Source of the DNA: Proteinivorax hydrogeniformans
GTDB lineage: Bacteria > Bacillota > Proteinivoracia > Proteinivoracales > Proteinivoracaceae
DNA length: 64,000 nt
Assembly: GCF_040515995.1 (NCBI RefSeq)
Contig: NZ_CP159485.1
Location: 2,046,001 to 2,110,000, forward strand
Direction: 5' to 3'
Part shown: positions 17,473 through 26,310 of the stretch, one piece after another
How the letters are laid out: every line of letters starts with the position of its first letter
Numbering within the stretch: position 1 is the stretch's first letter
Notes under the pieces: model-generated
Seen by the model: only the letters and a program-made list of their open reading frames with translations
The model's database searches: none
Told to the model about the DNA's origin: nothing
Translations under genes and position numbers: made by a program

Positions 17473-18165
17473 TTACAGCGGGTAACTTGCCGAAAGCCGC
17501 CTAATATTCTTTTTGCTATCTCCAATATTGATAGCCATTACCGTAGTATCATCACTAGGTCGGCCTTTATCTAGCTCTATAGCCTGATCAATTAGCTGGT
17601 TTGCAATATCATAAGCTGATAATTCCTGTTGCATCAAACTTAATATATCCGCTTCAGTGATAGTCTTCCCATATTTTCTTCCTGCAGACAAAATTCCATC
17701 ACTAAATGTTAGAAGTTTTGTGCCTGTTTTTAAGGGCAACTCAACTATCTGTGGTTTTGAAAACTTATAAAACCCGAGCGGCTTTGTCTTTTTTGCATAA
17801 CTATATTCCTTTCCATCACACAGCATATAGATAGGGCAGTGCCCACTTCTGCTTATGACCAATGATTTAGTGTCTGAAGCCACTGAAATCATATTTAGGG
17901 TAGCAGATACCTTGCCACCTTTAATCGTATATAGGTAGTCTTGAACAGCTCTCGCTATTGCACCATCTCTTGCCCCATCAGCTAGCAGGGTAGATATTTT
18001 TCCCACAATCATATTACTTGTTAGTTTAGCAGAGTGACCACTTCCCTGCCCATCTACTACAACACCGGTCACTCCCCCTAACGGTCTTTCAACTATTTCA
18101 GCGCTATCTCCTCCAACACTCATGGTATGTTTATTAGCTTTAGCTATCGCTATATCTACCTGCAA
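17473..18165 (-). CDS. SpoIIE/PP2C-type serine phosphatase
   Basis: A 230-aa free-standing SpoIIE-like (PPM) phosphatase domain with no membrane segment. Metal-binding motifs are visible: 'VVDGQGSGHSAK' (about 36-47, DGxGxG), 'SRSGHCPIYML', 'TFSDGILSAG' (about 153-162) and 'RPSDDTTVMAI' (about 208-218). Such enzymes dephosphorylate anti-anti-sigma factors or related proteins; the substrate is not in this window. The start is TTG, 7 nt after AAGGAGG. It is the first gene of the run to secF; the short gap to the P-loop gene is 16 nt. Confidence 0.85.
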   Translation of the reverse strand: MQVDIAIAKANKHTMSVGGDSAEIVERPLGGVTGVVVDGQGSGHSAKLTSNMIVGKISTLLADGARDGAIARAVQDYLYTIKGGKVSATLNMISVASDTKSLVISRSGHCPIYMLCDGKEYSYAKKTKPLGFYKFSKPQIVELPLKTGTKLLTFSDGILSAGRKYGKTITEADILSLMQQELSAYDIANQLIDQAIELDKGRPSDDTTVMAINIGDSKKNIRRLSASYPL

Positions 18166-18282
18166 ATTAACTCCTCCTTATTGAATAAGTAAAAATCATA
18201 CTTATGGGTTTTCTCCAATTTTTTGCTAAAACCCTTTAATATCTCCTTTTTTTTGGTAAAATATAGACAGGAGGTGCTGTAA

Positions 18283-18789
18283 ATGATAAGTAATTATAAA
18301 AACTACAGTCCAAAAATTCACCCGAATACTTATATCCACCCAAGCGCCATTATTATTGGGAACGTAGAAATTGAAGAAGGGGTAAATATTTGGCCTAACG
18401 TTGTAATCCGAGCAGACATGAACAAAGTTACCATTGGAAAAAACACAAATATTCAAGATGGGTCAGTGCTTCATGTAGATTATGACACACCACTTATAAT
18501 TGGTGAAGGAGTCACTGTTGGGCACAACGCGGTGCTACATGGCGCTATAATTGAAGAATTTAGTTTAATCGGTATGGGTTCTACAGTGTTAGATAAAAGT
18601 GTCATCAAGAGCTATAGTATAGTGGGGGCAAACTCCTTGGTCCCACCTGGGAAAACATATGACGCCAAGTCTCTAATTGTAGGTTTACCTGGAAAAGCTG
18701 TTAGAACTACCACTGAAGAGGAACAAGCTAAAATTGAAAAGTCTGTCGATAATTATCTTCAAATGGCTAGAGAACACAAAAATAGTTAA
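18283..18789 (+). CDS. Gamma-carbonic anhydrase family hexapeptide-repeat protein
   Basis: A 168-aa left-handed beta-helix protein with repeated [LIV]-G-x4 hexapeptides. Candidate Zn ligands are H in 'GSVLHVDYD' (about 65) and the pair in 'GHNAVLHGA' (about 87-92), the gamma-CA/YrdA pattern. Family members may hydrate CO2 or act as acyltransferase-like proteins of unknown substrate, so the activity is not certain. ATG follows AGGAGGTG. It is divergent from the phosphatase gene and convergent with the acidic protein gene, sharing a bidirectional terminator. Confidence 0.92.
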   Translation: MISNYKNYSPKIHPNTYIHPSAIIIGNVEIEEGVNIWPNVVIRADMNKVTIGKNTNIQDGSVLHVDYDTPLIIGEGVTVGHNAVLHGAIIEEFSLIGMGSTVLDKSVIKSYSIVGANSLVPPGKTYDAKSLIVGLPGKAVRTTTEEEQAKIEKSVDNYLQMAREHKNS

Positions 18790-18795
18790 ATAAAT

Positions 18796-18840
18796 AAAAA
18801 ATAAGATGGTGCATTTTATATTGTGCACCATCTTATTTTT
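18796..18840. terminator. Bidirectional terminator between convergent genes
   Basis: A 17-bp perfect stem (core aagatggtgca / tgcaccatctt) with A-run before and T-run after, lying 6 nt past the gamma-CA-like stop and 8 nt past the end of the convergent gene. It suits both directions. Confidence 0.9.
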
Positions 18841-18848
18841 TTATTATT

Positions 18849-20060
18849 CTAATCTTCAATAGCTTCTCTTATTTCTTCAACTTGGGATGTGTATAGATTT
18901 GTAAAGTCATTTATCATCCAGCTATCATCGACTTTTTCAAAATGTAGCTTCATCCCTCTCCACTGCTTGTTATTATCTCGATTAAGGTGGAAAATCGTTG
19001 TCACCTGAGCAACTTCATCATCTAGATGTAGCTCAGCTATCATCGATTCTATAACCTCGGCTTTCGTCTCATCCTCAATTATGTCTTCCATTCTTTGCTC
19101 GATAATCCATCCCAAATTATCCATACCATCTTCCGATATAAGTTCTTTTACGGATTCATGTGAAAATTCCTCATGACTTGCAATGGTCCAATACTTATCA
19201 ACAAAAGACAAACTAATATCTTCAAGTTGTTGTTTCTGACTTTCAATGTATGCTAATTCGTCAACAACATCTTGCGAGGCTGATTTTACTTCTTGAATTT
19301 CCCATTTATTATCAGTTTTTATGACATTAAATTCTTTAATTTCTTGACCCATAACAACCCTTACTTCTGCATAATCATAAGATCTTTTTACAATCTCTTT
19401 TTCAGCTTTATCAGCATCATACTCAAGTTCATCAGACACATATTCTGAGACCAAGTTCATTATTGGCTTATCTTTTTCCTCATTTAACTCTCGAGCCTGT
19501 CTATCACTTGGCCAAACCATCTTAGTAATTAGCCATTTTGTTTCAGCTTCACCCTCATCATTTTGCATTTCAACTTTATCAAAAACCAGGTCAAAATAGG
19601 TCCATATTGCATCGGTACCCGCTAATGATTGCTCTACCTCCCAAAAGTGCACAACTCTAACCTCAGCACTATCAGAGGATAGGTTCATAAGTTCCGCTTC
19701 TATGCCCTTAGCAGTAGCGATATGTTCTTCTACCTTGTAATCACTTTTAAAGCCCTCAAGCTGAGGTTGAGCATTAGACCTAAAAGTTGGCGTAAGTAGC
19801 TCTAAAATAGGTTCTATCTCAAAAGTTGAATAATCGACATCTTGGAACCTATATACAAACTCTTCACCCTTCGCTGTTACTTTTTCCTCTACTGCTGGTT
19901 TATAGAAAAAGAAATAATGGCTGGTAAATCCAATTATTACAATCGCTAGTGCTACAAAAACTCCTAATGCAACGTAATCCCCTGTGGTCATCTTTTTCTT
20001 TTTTGGCGTTGGATTGTTACTTTTTGACTTATTTAAGCTCTTTTTTTTCTTTTTGGCCAT
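18849..20060 (-). CDS. Membrane-anchored acidic protein with three repeated extracytoplasmic segments
   Basis: The 403-aa protein has a lysine-rich cytoplasmic tail (residues 1-24), one membrane helix (about 30-52) and a strongly acidic outer part. That part appears to hold three related segments of roughly 90-140 aa, each ending in a beta-rich stretch ('WLITKMVWPS', 'KWEIQEVKSA', 'SWMINDFTNL'). This looks like NTF2-like or DUF4878-like accessory domains (inference; no confident family). The acidity fits an external location in an alkaliphile or salt-adapted cell, but is weak evidence. ATG follows a G-rich SD. It stands alone between two terminators. Confidence 0.7.
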   Translation of the reverse strand: MAKKKKKSLNKSKSNNPTPKKKKMTTGDYVALGVFVALAIVIIGFTSHYFFFYKPAVEEKVTAKGEEFVYRFQDVDYSTFEIEPILELLTPTFRSNAQPQLEGFKSDYKVEEHIATAKGIEAELMNLSSDSAEVRVVHFWEVEQSLAGTDAIWTYFDLVFDKVEMQNDEGEAETKWLITKMVWPSDRQARELNEEKDKPIMNLVSEYVSDELEYDADKAEKEIVKRSYDYAEVRVVMGQEIKEFNVIKTDNKWEIQEVKSASQDVVDELAYIESQKQQLEDISLSFVDKYWTIASHEEFSHESVKELISEDGMDNLGWIIEQRMEDIIEDETKAEVIESMIAELHLDDEVAQVTTIFHLNRDNNKQWRGMKLHFEKVDDSWMINDFTNLYTSQVEEIREAIED

Positions 20061-20185
20061 TTTTCATACTCCCCCCCATATTGTTTCTTTTAATTATACT
20101 TATCAAATTACACTTTTGCAAGTTTATTACATAAAGAAAGGTGTGAAATTTCCCAGTAACCTTTCTAGATAAACTGTTACATATA

Positions 20186-20214
20186 CAAAAAAAGACTGTA
20201 ATCAGCCTTTTTTT
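20186..20214 (-). terminator. Terminator of scfB
   Basis: On the minus strand an imperfect stem (GGCTG / CAGTC with one G-U pair, extended by A/T pairs) with a short loop is followed by seven T. It starts 4 nt after the scfB stop. Confidence 0.8.
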
Positions 20215-20218
20215 GTGA

Positions 20219-21592
20219 TTATTTTGCTTTTCTTAATGCTTTAACTGCCTCTATATATAAGCTGCATTCAGTCCTAACTTTTTGCATCTCACACGCTAAA
20301 CTATAGGGCTTTGTGAGATTTCCATTTATTTGGTGAGCATTAGCGTGGCACCCACCCCCACAAAAATAACGACTCCAACAGGTTCTACAAGCATCTTTTG
20401 TGAACATAGTTGTGTTAAAGAAAGTATCTGCTATAGAACTATCTATTTCTTTATTATACACATCCCCTACTTTAAAGGACTCATCGCCTACGAACTGATG
20501 ACATGGGTATAGATCTCCATTTGGAGCTACAGCCACATACTCCACCCCTGCACCACAGCCGCTCACTCTTTTAGCAGAACAAGGACCACCATCTAAGTTA
20601 ATGTTAAAATGGAAAAAGTTAAATGGTAGATTTTCATCTTCTTTTTTTAGATAAAATTCCGTTAACTTCCAGTATTCATCTTTGACTTTGTTAAGATCTT
20701 TTTCTGTAAGTGTATAGCTTGTTTGTCGCTCTTCAACTACCGGTTCCATAGAAACTTCCTCAAACCCTAAATCCACTATATGTTTAACGTCTTCACAAAA
20801 ATCAAGGTTTTCTTTTGTAAAGGTTCCTCGTAAATAGTAGTTTTGATATTGTCGTTTTTGTAGAAATGATTTATAATTTGCAACAATAGTTGAGTATGTC
20901 TTATGCCCCTTGTCTGTTTTACGCATGTTATTGTTTACATCTTCTCTACCATCTAAGCTTAGCACAGTTGCTATGTCATTTTCATTTAGAAACTCTTGGG
21001 CTTTTTCGTTTAAATCCAACCCATTAGTAGTAAGAGTCATTCTGATATTTTTATCATGTATAACTTCCTGCTCCTTAATGTACTTTACCAACTCTTCGAG
21101 CATATCTAGGTTAAGTAGAGGTTCTCCCCCAAAGAAGTCAACTTCACAGTTTTTTCTTGGATTGGATTTTTCCACTAAAAAGTCGATTGCTTTTTTAGCT
21201 GTTTTAAGATCCATTAGCTCACTTTTGCCGCCAAAGTTTCCGCTTGACGCAAAACAATATTTGCACCTCATATTGCAGTCGTGAGCAACATGAAGGCACA
21301 TAGCTTTAATTATATCTTTATTTGGTCTTGGAAGTTCGCTGGGTTTTTCGTCATTAAAAATATTACCTTGCTCGTGTAGTCTTAAAAGTTCGTTGTAAGC
21401 GCCTTCAATTTGGCTGCTGTCATAACCACTTAGTTTTTCAACTAGTTGGTTTGCTGTGATAGTGGGTTTTTGTTCGATACAGTCTATAACATCGCTTGTC
21501 ACATCGTCTATAACATGGACAGTCGATGTAGGAATATCTAGTAAAATATTAACTTGATTTTTTTTAAATTTATAAAAGTTTTTTGCTCTCAT
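20219..21592 (-). CDS. scfB: Radical SAM/SPASM maturase of the SCIFF peptide
   Basis: ScfB (CteB in Clostridium thermocellum) installs thioether crosslinks in the SCIFF peptide. The protein has an N-terminal peptide-recognition (RRE-like) region, the radical SAM motif CNMRCKYC near residue 105, and a SPASM domain with cysteines in 'SGCGAGV', 'LYPCHQF', 'ACRTCWSRYFCGGGC' and 'LACEMQK' for two auxiliary Fe-S clusters. The frame opens at ATG 21607, but GGGAG is best placed for the ATG at 21592 (MRAKNFY), giving 457 aa. The precursor gene lies directly upstream. Confidence 0.95.
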   Translation of the reverse strand: MRAKNFYKFKKNQVNILLDIPTSTVHVIDDVTSDVIDCIEQKPTITANQLVEKLSGYDSSQIEGAYNELLRLHEQGNIFNDEKPSELPRPNKDIIKAMCLHVAHDCNMRCKYCFASSGNFGGKSELMDLKTAKKAIDFLVEKSNPRKNCEVDFFGGEPLLNLDMLEELVKYIKEQEVIHDKNIRMTLTTNGLDLNEKAQEFLNENDIATVLSLDGREDVNNNMRKTDKGHKTYSTIVANYKSFLQKRQYQNYYLRGTFTKENLDFCEDVKHIVDLGFEEVSMEPVVEERQTSYTLTEKDLNKVKDEYWKLTEFYLKKEDENLPFNFFHFNINLDGGPCSAKRVSGCGAGVEYVAVAPNGDLYPCHQFVGDESFKVGDVYNKEIDSSIADTFFNTTMFTKDACRTCWSRYFCGGGCHANAHQINGNLTKPYSLACEMQKVRTECSLYIEAVKALRKAK

Positions 21593-21627
21593 GTCTCCAA
21601 CTCCCATTTTTTTCTATATAAAGAAAT

Positions 21628-21650
21628 AAAAGCAGCCTAAGGCTACTTTT
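21628..21650 (-). terminator. Hairpin overlapping the scfA stop codon (possible attenuator)
   Basis: A 10-bp stem with one G-U pair (AAAAGTAGCC / GGCTGCTTTT) and a 3-nt loop includes the scfA stop codon TAG. The following T-run is short and broken, so it may be a leaky terminator or an RNA-stabilising hairpin that lets scfA outnumber scfB. Confidence 0.6.
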
Positions 21651-21774
21651 CACAAATTTGATTACCCACTGTGCAGCTAGTTTTGCAAGCAGATTGACAG
21701 GAAGTTTGGCACTCTCCACATGGAGTTTGGTTTACTTCTTTCTGTGGGTTAATAGTAATAATATGTTTTTGCAT
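21643..21774 (-). CDS. scfA: SCIFF ribosomal peptide precursor (six cysteines in forty-five)
   Basis: This 43-codon gene encodes a peptide starting MQKHIITINP and ending GNQICEK. Its C-terminal half holds six cysteines (spaced C-x2-C-x3-C-x3-C-x3-C-x6-C), the SCIFF pattern, with threonine or serine between most cysteines as thioether acceptors. An exact AAAGGAGG lies 7 nt before the ATG. It is 50 nt upstream of scfB in the same direction. Known biology: SCIFF peptides are conserved in Clostridia and are modified by the adjacent radical SAM enzyme; their final role is still unclear. Confidence 0.96.
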   Translation of the reverse strand: MQKHIITINPQKEVNQTPCGECQTSCQSACKTSCTVGNQICEK

Positions 21775-21808
21775 TTGTAAGCCTCCTTTATTTTCTATGT
21801 ACCTTTTC

Positions 21809-21837
21809 AATTATATCATAGTTTTAGAGGCAATAAA
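21809..21837 (-). promoter_or_regulatory. Candidate scfAB promoter
   Basis: A consensus -10 TATAAT (21809-21814) on the minus strand lies about 35 nt before the scfA ATG. The best -35 with a 17-nt spacer is TTTTAT (21832-21837), a weak match, so activity may need an activator or another sigma factor. Confidence 0.5.
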
Positions 21838-21842
21838 ACATT

Positions 21843-21870
21843 TTGACGTTATTGATTATTCAGTTATAAT
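21843..21870 (+). promoter_or_regulatory. Promoter of the chromate-transporter pair
   Basis: TTGACG (21843-21848), a 16-nt spacer and TATAAT (21865-21870) face the transporter genes, back to back with the scfA promoter. The ATG at 21897 is 27 nt downstream. Confidence 0.75.
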
Positions 21871-21896
21871 ATTATATGAAGGGAGGCATACGCATT

Positions 21897-22442
21897 ATGC
21901 TATTTAATTTATTTACTACCTTTTTTAGAATTGGGGCTTTTACCTTCGGTGGTGGCTACGCTATGCTACCTATTATTCAAAGGGAAGTTGTAGATAATAA
22001 CGGATGGATATCTGAAGATGAATATTACGAAGTTCTAGCTGTAAGTCAAAGTGGTCCAGGCGCTGTTGCCATAAACACCGCTATTTATCTAGGCTATAGA
22101 ATCAAAGGAGTGCCAGGCAGTATAGTTGGAGCTTTGGGAGTGGTACTTCCCTCCTTCTTAATCATTTTAGCTTTTGCTACTTTTTTAAATTTTTTTCTAA
22201 GCTGGCCGGTTGGGGAAAAGTTTTTTTCCGGAATAAGACCAGCTGTAGTTGGTTTGCTTGTTTCTGTAACCTTTAAAATGATGAAAAAGCTGACAACTAA
22301 AAGTCAATGGGTTTTATTTTTCATATGCGCTCTTTTATTATTAATTTTTGATCTACATCCAGTTTATATAATTTTACTATCAGCATTGTATGGTGCGTCG
22401 TTTAGTAAAAAGGTGCTTCCCCAAAGGAGTGAAGGCCATTGA
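21897..22442 (+). CDS. Chromate-type ion transporter, first half (CHR family)
   Basis: A 181-aa CHR-family half-transporter with about five to six membrane segments and the family signatures 'FGGGYAMLPIIQREVV' near residue 18 and 'VSQSGPGAVAINTA' near 49. In many Bacillota the CHR domain occurs as two short proteins encoded in tandem, as here. Chromate is the known substrate for some members; the native one is often unknown. The frame opens at ATG 21876, but GGGAGG precedes the ATG at 21897. It overlaps the next gene by 4 nt. Confidence 0.9.
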   Translation: MLFNLFTTFFRIGAFTFGGGYAMLPIIQREVVDNNGWISEDEYYEVLAVSQSGPGAVAINTAIYLGYRIKGVPGSIVGALGVVLPSFLIILAFATFLNFFLSWPVGEKFFSGIRPAVVGLLVSVTFKMMKKLTTKSQWVLFFICALLLLIFDLHPVYIILLSALYGASFSKKVLPQRSEGH

Positions 22443-22996
22443 GTTTTATAGCACCGCTTTTGCAACTTTTTGTTTCGTTTTTTAAAATTGGCATTATTAG
22501 TTTTGGTGGTGGATATGCAATGATTCCCCTCATAGAGCGGGAAATTATCGAGGGACGAGGTTGGTTAACCGAAGCGCAATTTTTAGATATAATTGCTGTC
22601 GCGGAAATGACACCAGGGCCGATAGCTGTAAACTCAGCTACATATATTGGTTATCAAACAGAGGGGATTTTAGGTGCGATTACTGCAACTTTGGGAGTTG
22701 TAACTCCATCTTTTATCGCGATGGTTATCCTAGCATATGTAATTTGTAAAACTCAACATTTGTTAGTTGTAAAGGGAGCTTTAAAAGCTATAGTTTCTGG
22801 GGTAGTTGCATTAATAGGCTTTGCGACTATAAAAATTGCAATTAGCACCGGCTTGTTTGAAGTTAGAGGAGGGCTAAATATTGATTATGTCACAGTTACT
22901 ATTGCTTTAGCTGCTTTTGCGTTGCTTAGATATACGAAGCTCCATCCTGTTCTAATTTTAATAGGCTTTGGCTTTTTAGGAATAATAATCTACTGA
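22439..22996 (+). CDS. Chromate-type ion transporter, second half (CHR family)
   Basis: A 185-aa partner of the preceding half, with the equivalent signatures 'FGGGYAMIPLIEREII' and 'VAEMTPGPIAVNSATYIGY'. The proteins are sequence-related but inverted in membrane topology in other CHR pairs. The start is TTG at 22439, 9 nt after AAAGGAG, overlapping the previous stop (TTGA), which implies coupled translation of a two-chain transporter. It is followed by a terminator. Confidence 0.9.
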   Translation: MSFIAPLLQLFVSFFKIGIISFGGGYAMIPLIEREIIEGRGWLTEAQFLDIIAVAEMTPGPIAVNSATYIGYQTEGILGAITATLGVVTPSFIAMVILAYVICKTQHLLVVKGALKAIVSGVVALIGFATIKIAISTGLFEVRGGLNIDYVTVTIALAAFALLRYTKLHPVLILIGFGFLGIIIY

Positions 22997-23002
22997 TATG
23001 GG

Positions 23003-23027
23003 AAAAGGGACCGAAAGGTCCCTTTTT
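23003..23027. terminator. Terminator between transporter pair and SASP gene
   Basis: A 10-bp stem (aaaagggacc / ggtccctttt) with a GAAA tetraloop and flanking A and T runs. It serves the plus-strand transporter genes and also lies 4 nt past the minus-strand SASP stop. Confidence 0.9.
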
Positions 23028-23030
23028 AAT

Positions 23031-23234
23031 TTAACTATTATACTGCTTTTCCACTTTTGCAATCATTTTTTTTACCATCTGTCCACCTATCATTCCACAT
23101 TCTTTGGTGGTCATGTTCTTCCAACCTTTGGTACGGATTTTATCAGCTAAACCAAGTTCAGCAGCTGTTTCATATTTAAACCTTTCCATGGTTTGTTCTG
23201 CTTCAGGTAGTACATGCCTTTTTTTTCTAGCCAA
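23031..23234 (-). CDS. Alpha/beta-type small acid-soluble spore protein
   Basis: A 67-aa DNA-binding spore-core protein. The hallmark 'RFKYETAAELGL' (residues 19-30) contains the E-A cleavage region for the germination protease (GPR), and 'GMIGGQMVKKMI' (47-58) is the conserved DNA-binding helix. The start is TTG after GGAGGG. Expression is expected from a forespore sigma-G promoter, not resolved here. It is direct evidence that the organism forms endospores. Confidence 0.93.
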   Translation of the reverse strand: MARKKRHVLPEAEQTMERFKYETAAELGLADKIRTKGWKNMTTKECGMIGGQMVKKMIAKVEKQYNS

Positions 23235-23314
23235 TTAAAATCCCTCCTCAAGTTTTCACTTGCAGTATTATTTTGCTCAAGCACAACTTTTTTTATAATA
23301 TTTATTTAATAAAA

Positions 23315-23707
23315 TTATAAATTAAGAGCCATAACACCACCTATTGCTCCAACTATAAAGCCAAAAATGAGGTTAATTGGTGCTGTTAAGCTAAGGTCAG
23401 GAGCGGACACCGCACTTCCCATAAAAAGTAGAATAACTAAATATATAACTCCTACAAAACCACCTATTATCCAACCTTTTTGTCTTGTCATTTTGGCGCT
23501 TACAAATCCCCCGGCAAAAATACTAACTATTATTGTTATAATTACCACTACCCTTATTGTAGCGTCAGAGACAGTAGTTAGACTCATTATTATAGACCAA
23601 AGTAAAAGAACTACAACTGATATCATTATGCTGCTAAATAAACCATAGGCAAAGCTTTTGCCACTTGGATGCTGTTTTACACTATATCTTCTTCGCCTTT
23701 TCACCAT
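23315..23707 (-). CDS. TIGR04086 family four-helix membrane protein
   Basis: A 130-aa protein with a basic N-terminus (residues 1-17) and four membrane segments (about 22-43, 50-71, 79-97, 107-127). Its length, topology and ending ('FGFIVGAIGGVMAL') fit TIGR04086, which is found next to yajC and SCIFF genes in Clostridia; its function is unknown. ATG follows GGGGTG. It lies downstream of yajC, separated by a strong terminator, so it likely has its own promoter. Confidence 0.8.
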   Translation of the reverse strand: MVKRRRRYSVKQHPSGKSFAYGLFSSIMISVVVLLLWSIIMSLTTVSDATIRVVVIITIIVSIFAGGFVSAKMTRQKGWIIGGFVGVIYLVILLFMGSAVSAPDLSLTAPINLIFGFIVGAIGGVMALNL

Positions 23708-23792
23708 ATTTTCACCCCAGTTCTTGTTATGTTTATAGTTATTTTATAGGGGCAAAAAATATGCCTTTTCACACGTATTTCATTTTAAGATG

Positions 23793-23824
23793 AAAAAAAG
23801 GGGCTGTCGATAACAGCCCCTTTT
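23793..23824 (-). terminator. Terminator after yajC
   Basis: A 12-bp stem (aaaaggggctgt / acagcccctttt) with an 8-nt loop and a T-run on the minus strand, 4 nt past the yajC stop. It ends the queA-tgt-yajC run. Confidence 0.9.
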
Positions 23825-23827
23825 AAC

Positions 23828-24085
23828 TTATTCTACTACTTTTTCAACCGCAAACCTTTGTGCTTTAATTTCTGTTTTGTCGGCAATTTTAATTTTAATC
23901 TGATCCTCTTTTACCTCAGTTAAAGTTCCGAATATGCCACCGATTGTAATTACCTTATCGCCTTCTTTTAACTCAGATAGCATGGCTTGCCTAGCTTTTT
24001 GTTGCTTTTGCTGTGGACGAATTAAAAAGAAATAAAAAACAACGATAAGTACTATAAACGGCATTAATGCTTGTAAAAATTCCAT
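23828..24085 (-). CDS. yajC: Preprotein translocase subunit YajC
   Basis: An 85-aa Sec accessory protein: one N-terminal helix with 'FYFFLIRPQQKQQKARQ' (about 17-33), then a soluble domain containing 'LKEGDKVITIGGIFGT'. It is the usual length. It associates with SecDF, which is encoded separately at 14-16 kb here. ATG follows AAGGAGG, 17 nt after tgt. Confidence 0.95.
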   Translation of the reverse strand: MEFLQALMPFIVLIVVFYFFLIRPQQKQQKARQAMLSELKEGDKVITIGGIFGTLTEVKEDQIKIKIADKTEIKAQRFAVEKVVE

Positions 24086-24102
24086 TTCTTTACCTCCTTA
24101 TT

Positions 24103-25230
<1,128 letters not shown>

Positions 25231-25256
25231 TTAGTTTCTATTCTCATTTTTTTATT

Positions 25257-26285
25257 TTAGCTGATAAACATACTGTCGCCAAAAGAAAAGAATCTGTATC
25301 TTTCTTTTACTGCCTCCTGGTAAGCTAAGTCAATTTTATCCTTTGTCGCTAAGGCACTTACCAGCATCATAAGAGTGGATTTTGGTAGATGGAAGTTAGT
25401 AATAAGTGCATCTATTGCTTTAAACTCATAACCGGGGTAGATGAAAATATCAGTCCACCCACTTGAAGGCTTAATTTCTTGATTAAGACTAGCTGCGGTT
25501 TCCAAAGTTCTCACAACCGTAGTGCCAACTGCTATTACTCTGCCACCTTTTTTCTTTGTCTGATTTATTAGTTTTGCAGTCTCTTCGTTTATTGAATAAA
25601 ACTCAGAGTGCATTTTGTGCTCTAACACATTTTCCACCTGTACCGGCATAAAAGTGCCCAAACCTACATGTAAAGTAACAAAAGCTGTGACTATGCCCTT
25701 TTCTTTAATGCGCTCAAACAGCTCATTGGTAAAATGAAGACCCGCTGTAGGTGCTGCTACGGCACCTGGCTTTTGAGCATATACAGTCTGGTATCGATTC
25801 TGATCATCAGGCTTTTCTTTTATATAAGGAGGTAACGGTAACTCCCCCGCGCCTTTCAACTTTTCCATAAACTCATCGTAAGGAAAATTAAACTTGATTA
25901 CCTTTCCGCCAAAATCTGTATCACCTGTAATCTCACCCGTTATATCTTGGGGAAACTTAATTACAGTGTTTTTTTTGAGTTTTTTGCCGGGTTTTGCTAG
26001 GCACTCCCAACTATATTCATCAACCTTTCTAACTAACAGCACTTCTACTTTAGCTCCTGTATCTTTGCGTCCAAAAATACGGGCTGGAATAACTTTAGTG
26101 TTATTAAAAATAAGAAGATCATTTGGGTTTAAGTAGTCGATTATATCTTTAAACTTTTTATGGGTAATACAGTTTGTTTCTTTATCTTTTTTCAACACCA
26201 ATAGGCGGGAATCGTCCCGCCTTTGAGATGGTTTTTGAGCTATTAATTCGTCTGGTAAATTAAAATTAAAATCTTCAAGCTTCAA
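25257..26285 (-). CDS. queA: S-adenosylmethionine:tRNA ribosyltransferase-isomerase
   Basis: QueA converts preQ1-tRNA to epoxyqueuosine-tRNA using SAM. The 342-aa protein shows 'PDELIAQKP' and 'RRDDSRLLVL' at the N-terminus, 'LIFNNTKVIPARI' near residue 58, 'AAPTAGLHFT' near 178, and 'TNFHLPKSTLMMLVSAL' near 299. The start is TTG, 8 nt after AAAGAGG. It is the first gene of queA-tgt-yajC. Confidence 0.97.
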   Translation of the reverse strand: MKLEDFNFNLPDELIAQKPSQRRDDSRLLVLKKDKETNCITHKKFKDIIDYLNPNDLLIFNNTKVIPARIFGRKDTGAKVEVLLVRKVDEYSWECLAKPGKKLKKNTVIKFPQDITGEITGDTDFGGKVIKFNFPYDEFMEKLKGAGELPLPPYIKEKPDDQNRYQTVYAQKPGAVAAPTAGLHFTNELFERIKEKGIVTAFVTLHVGLGTFMPVQVENVLEHKMHSEFYSINEETAKLINQTKKKGGRVIAVGTTVVRTLETAASLNQEIKPSSGWTDIFIYPGYEFKAIDALITNFHLPKSTLMMLVSALATKDKIDLAYQEAVKERYRFFSFGDSMFIS

Positions 26286-26310
26286 TGTTTTATCCTCTTT
26301 CTTTTATAAT

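Noticed and set aside
18226-18456. Minus-strand 76-codon frame over the gamma-carbonic-anhydrase-like gene
   Set aside because: Antisense to a gene with strong SD and clear hexapeptide repeats.
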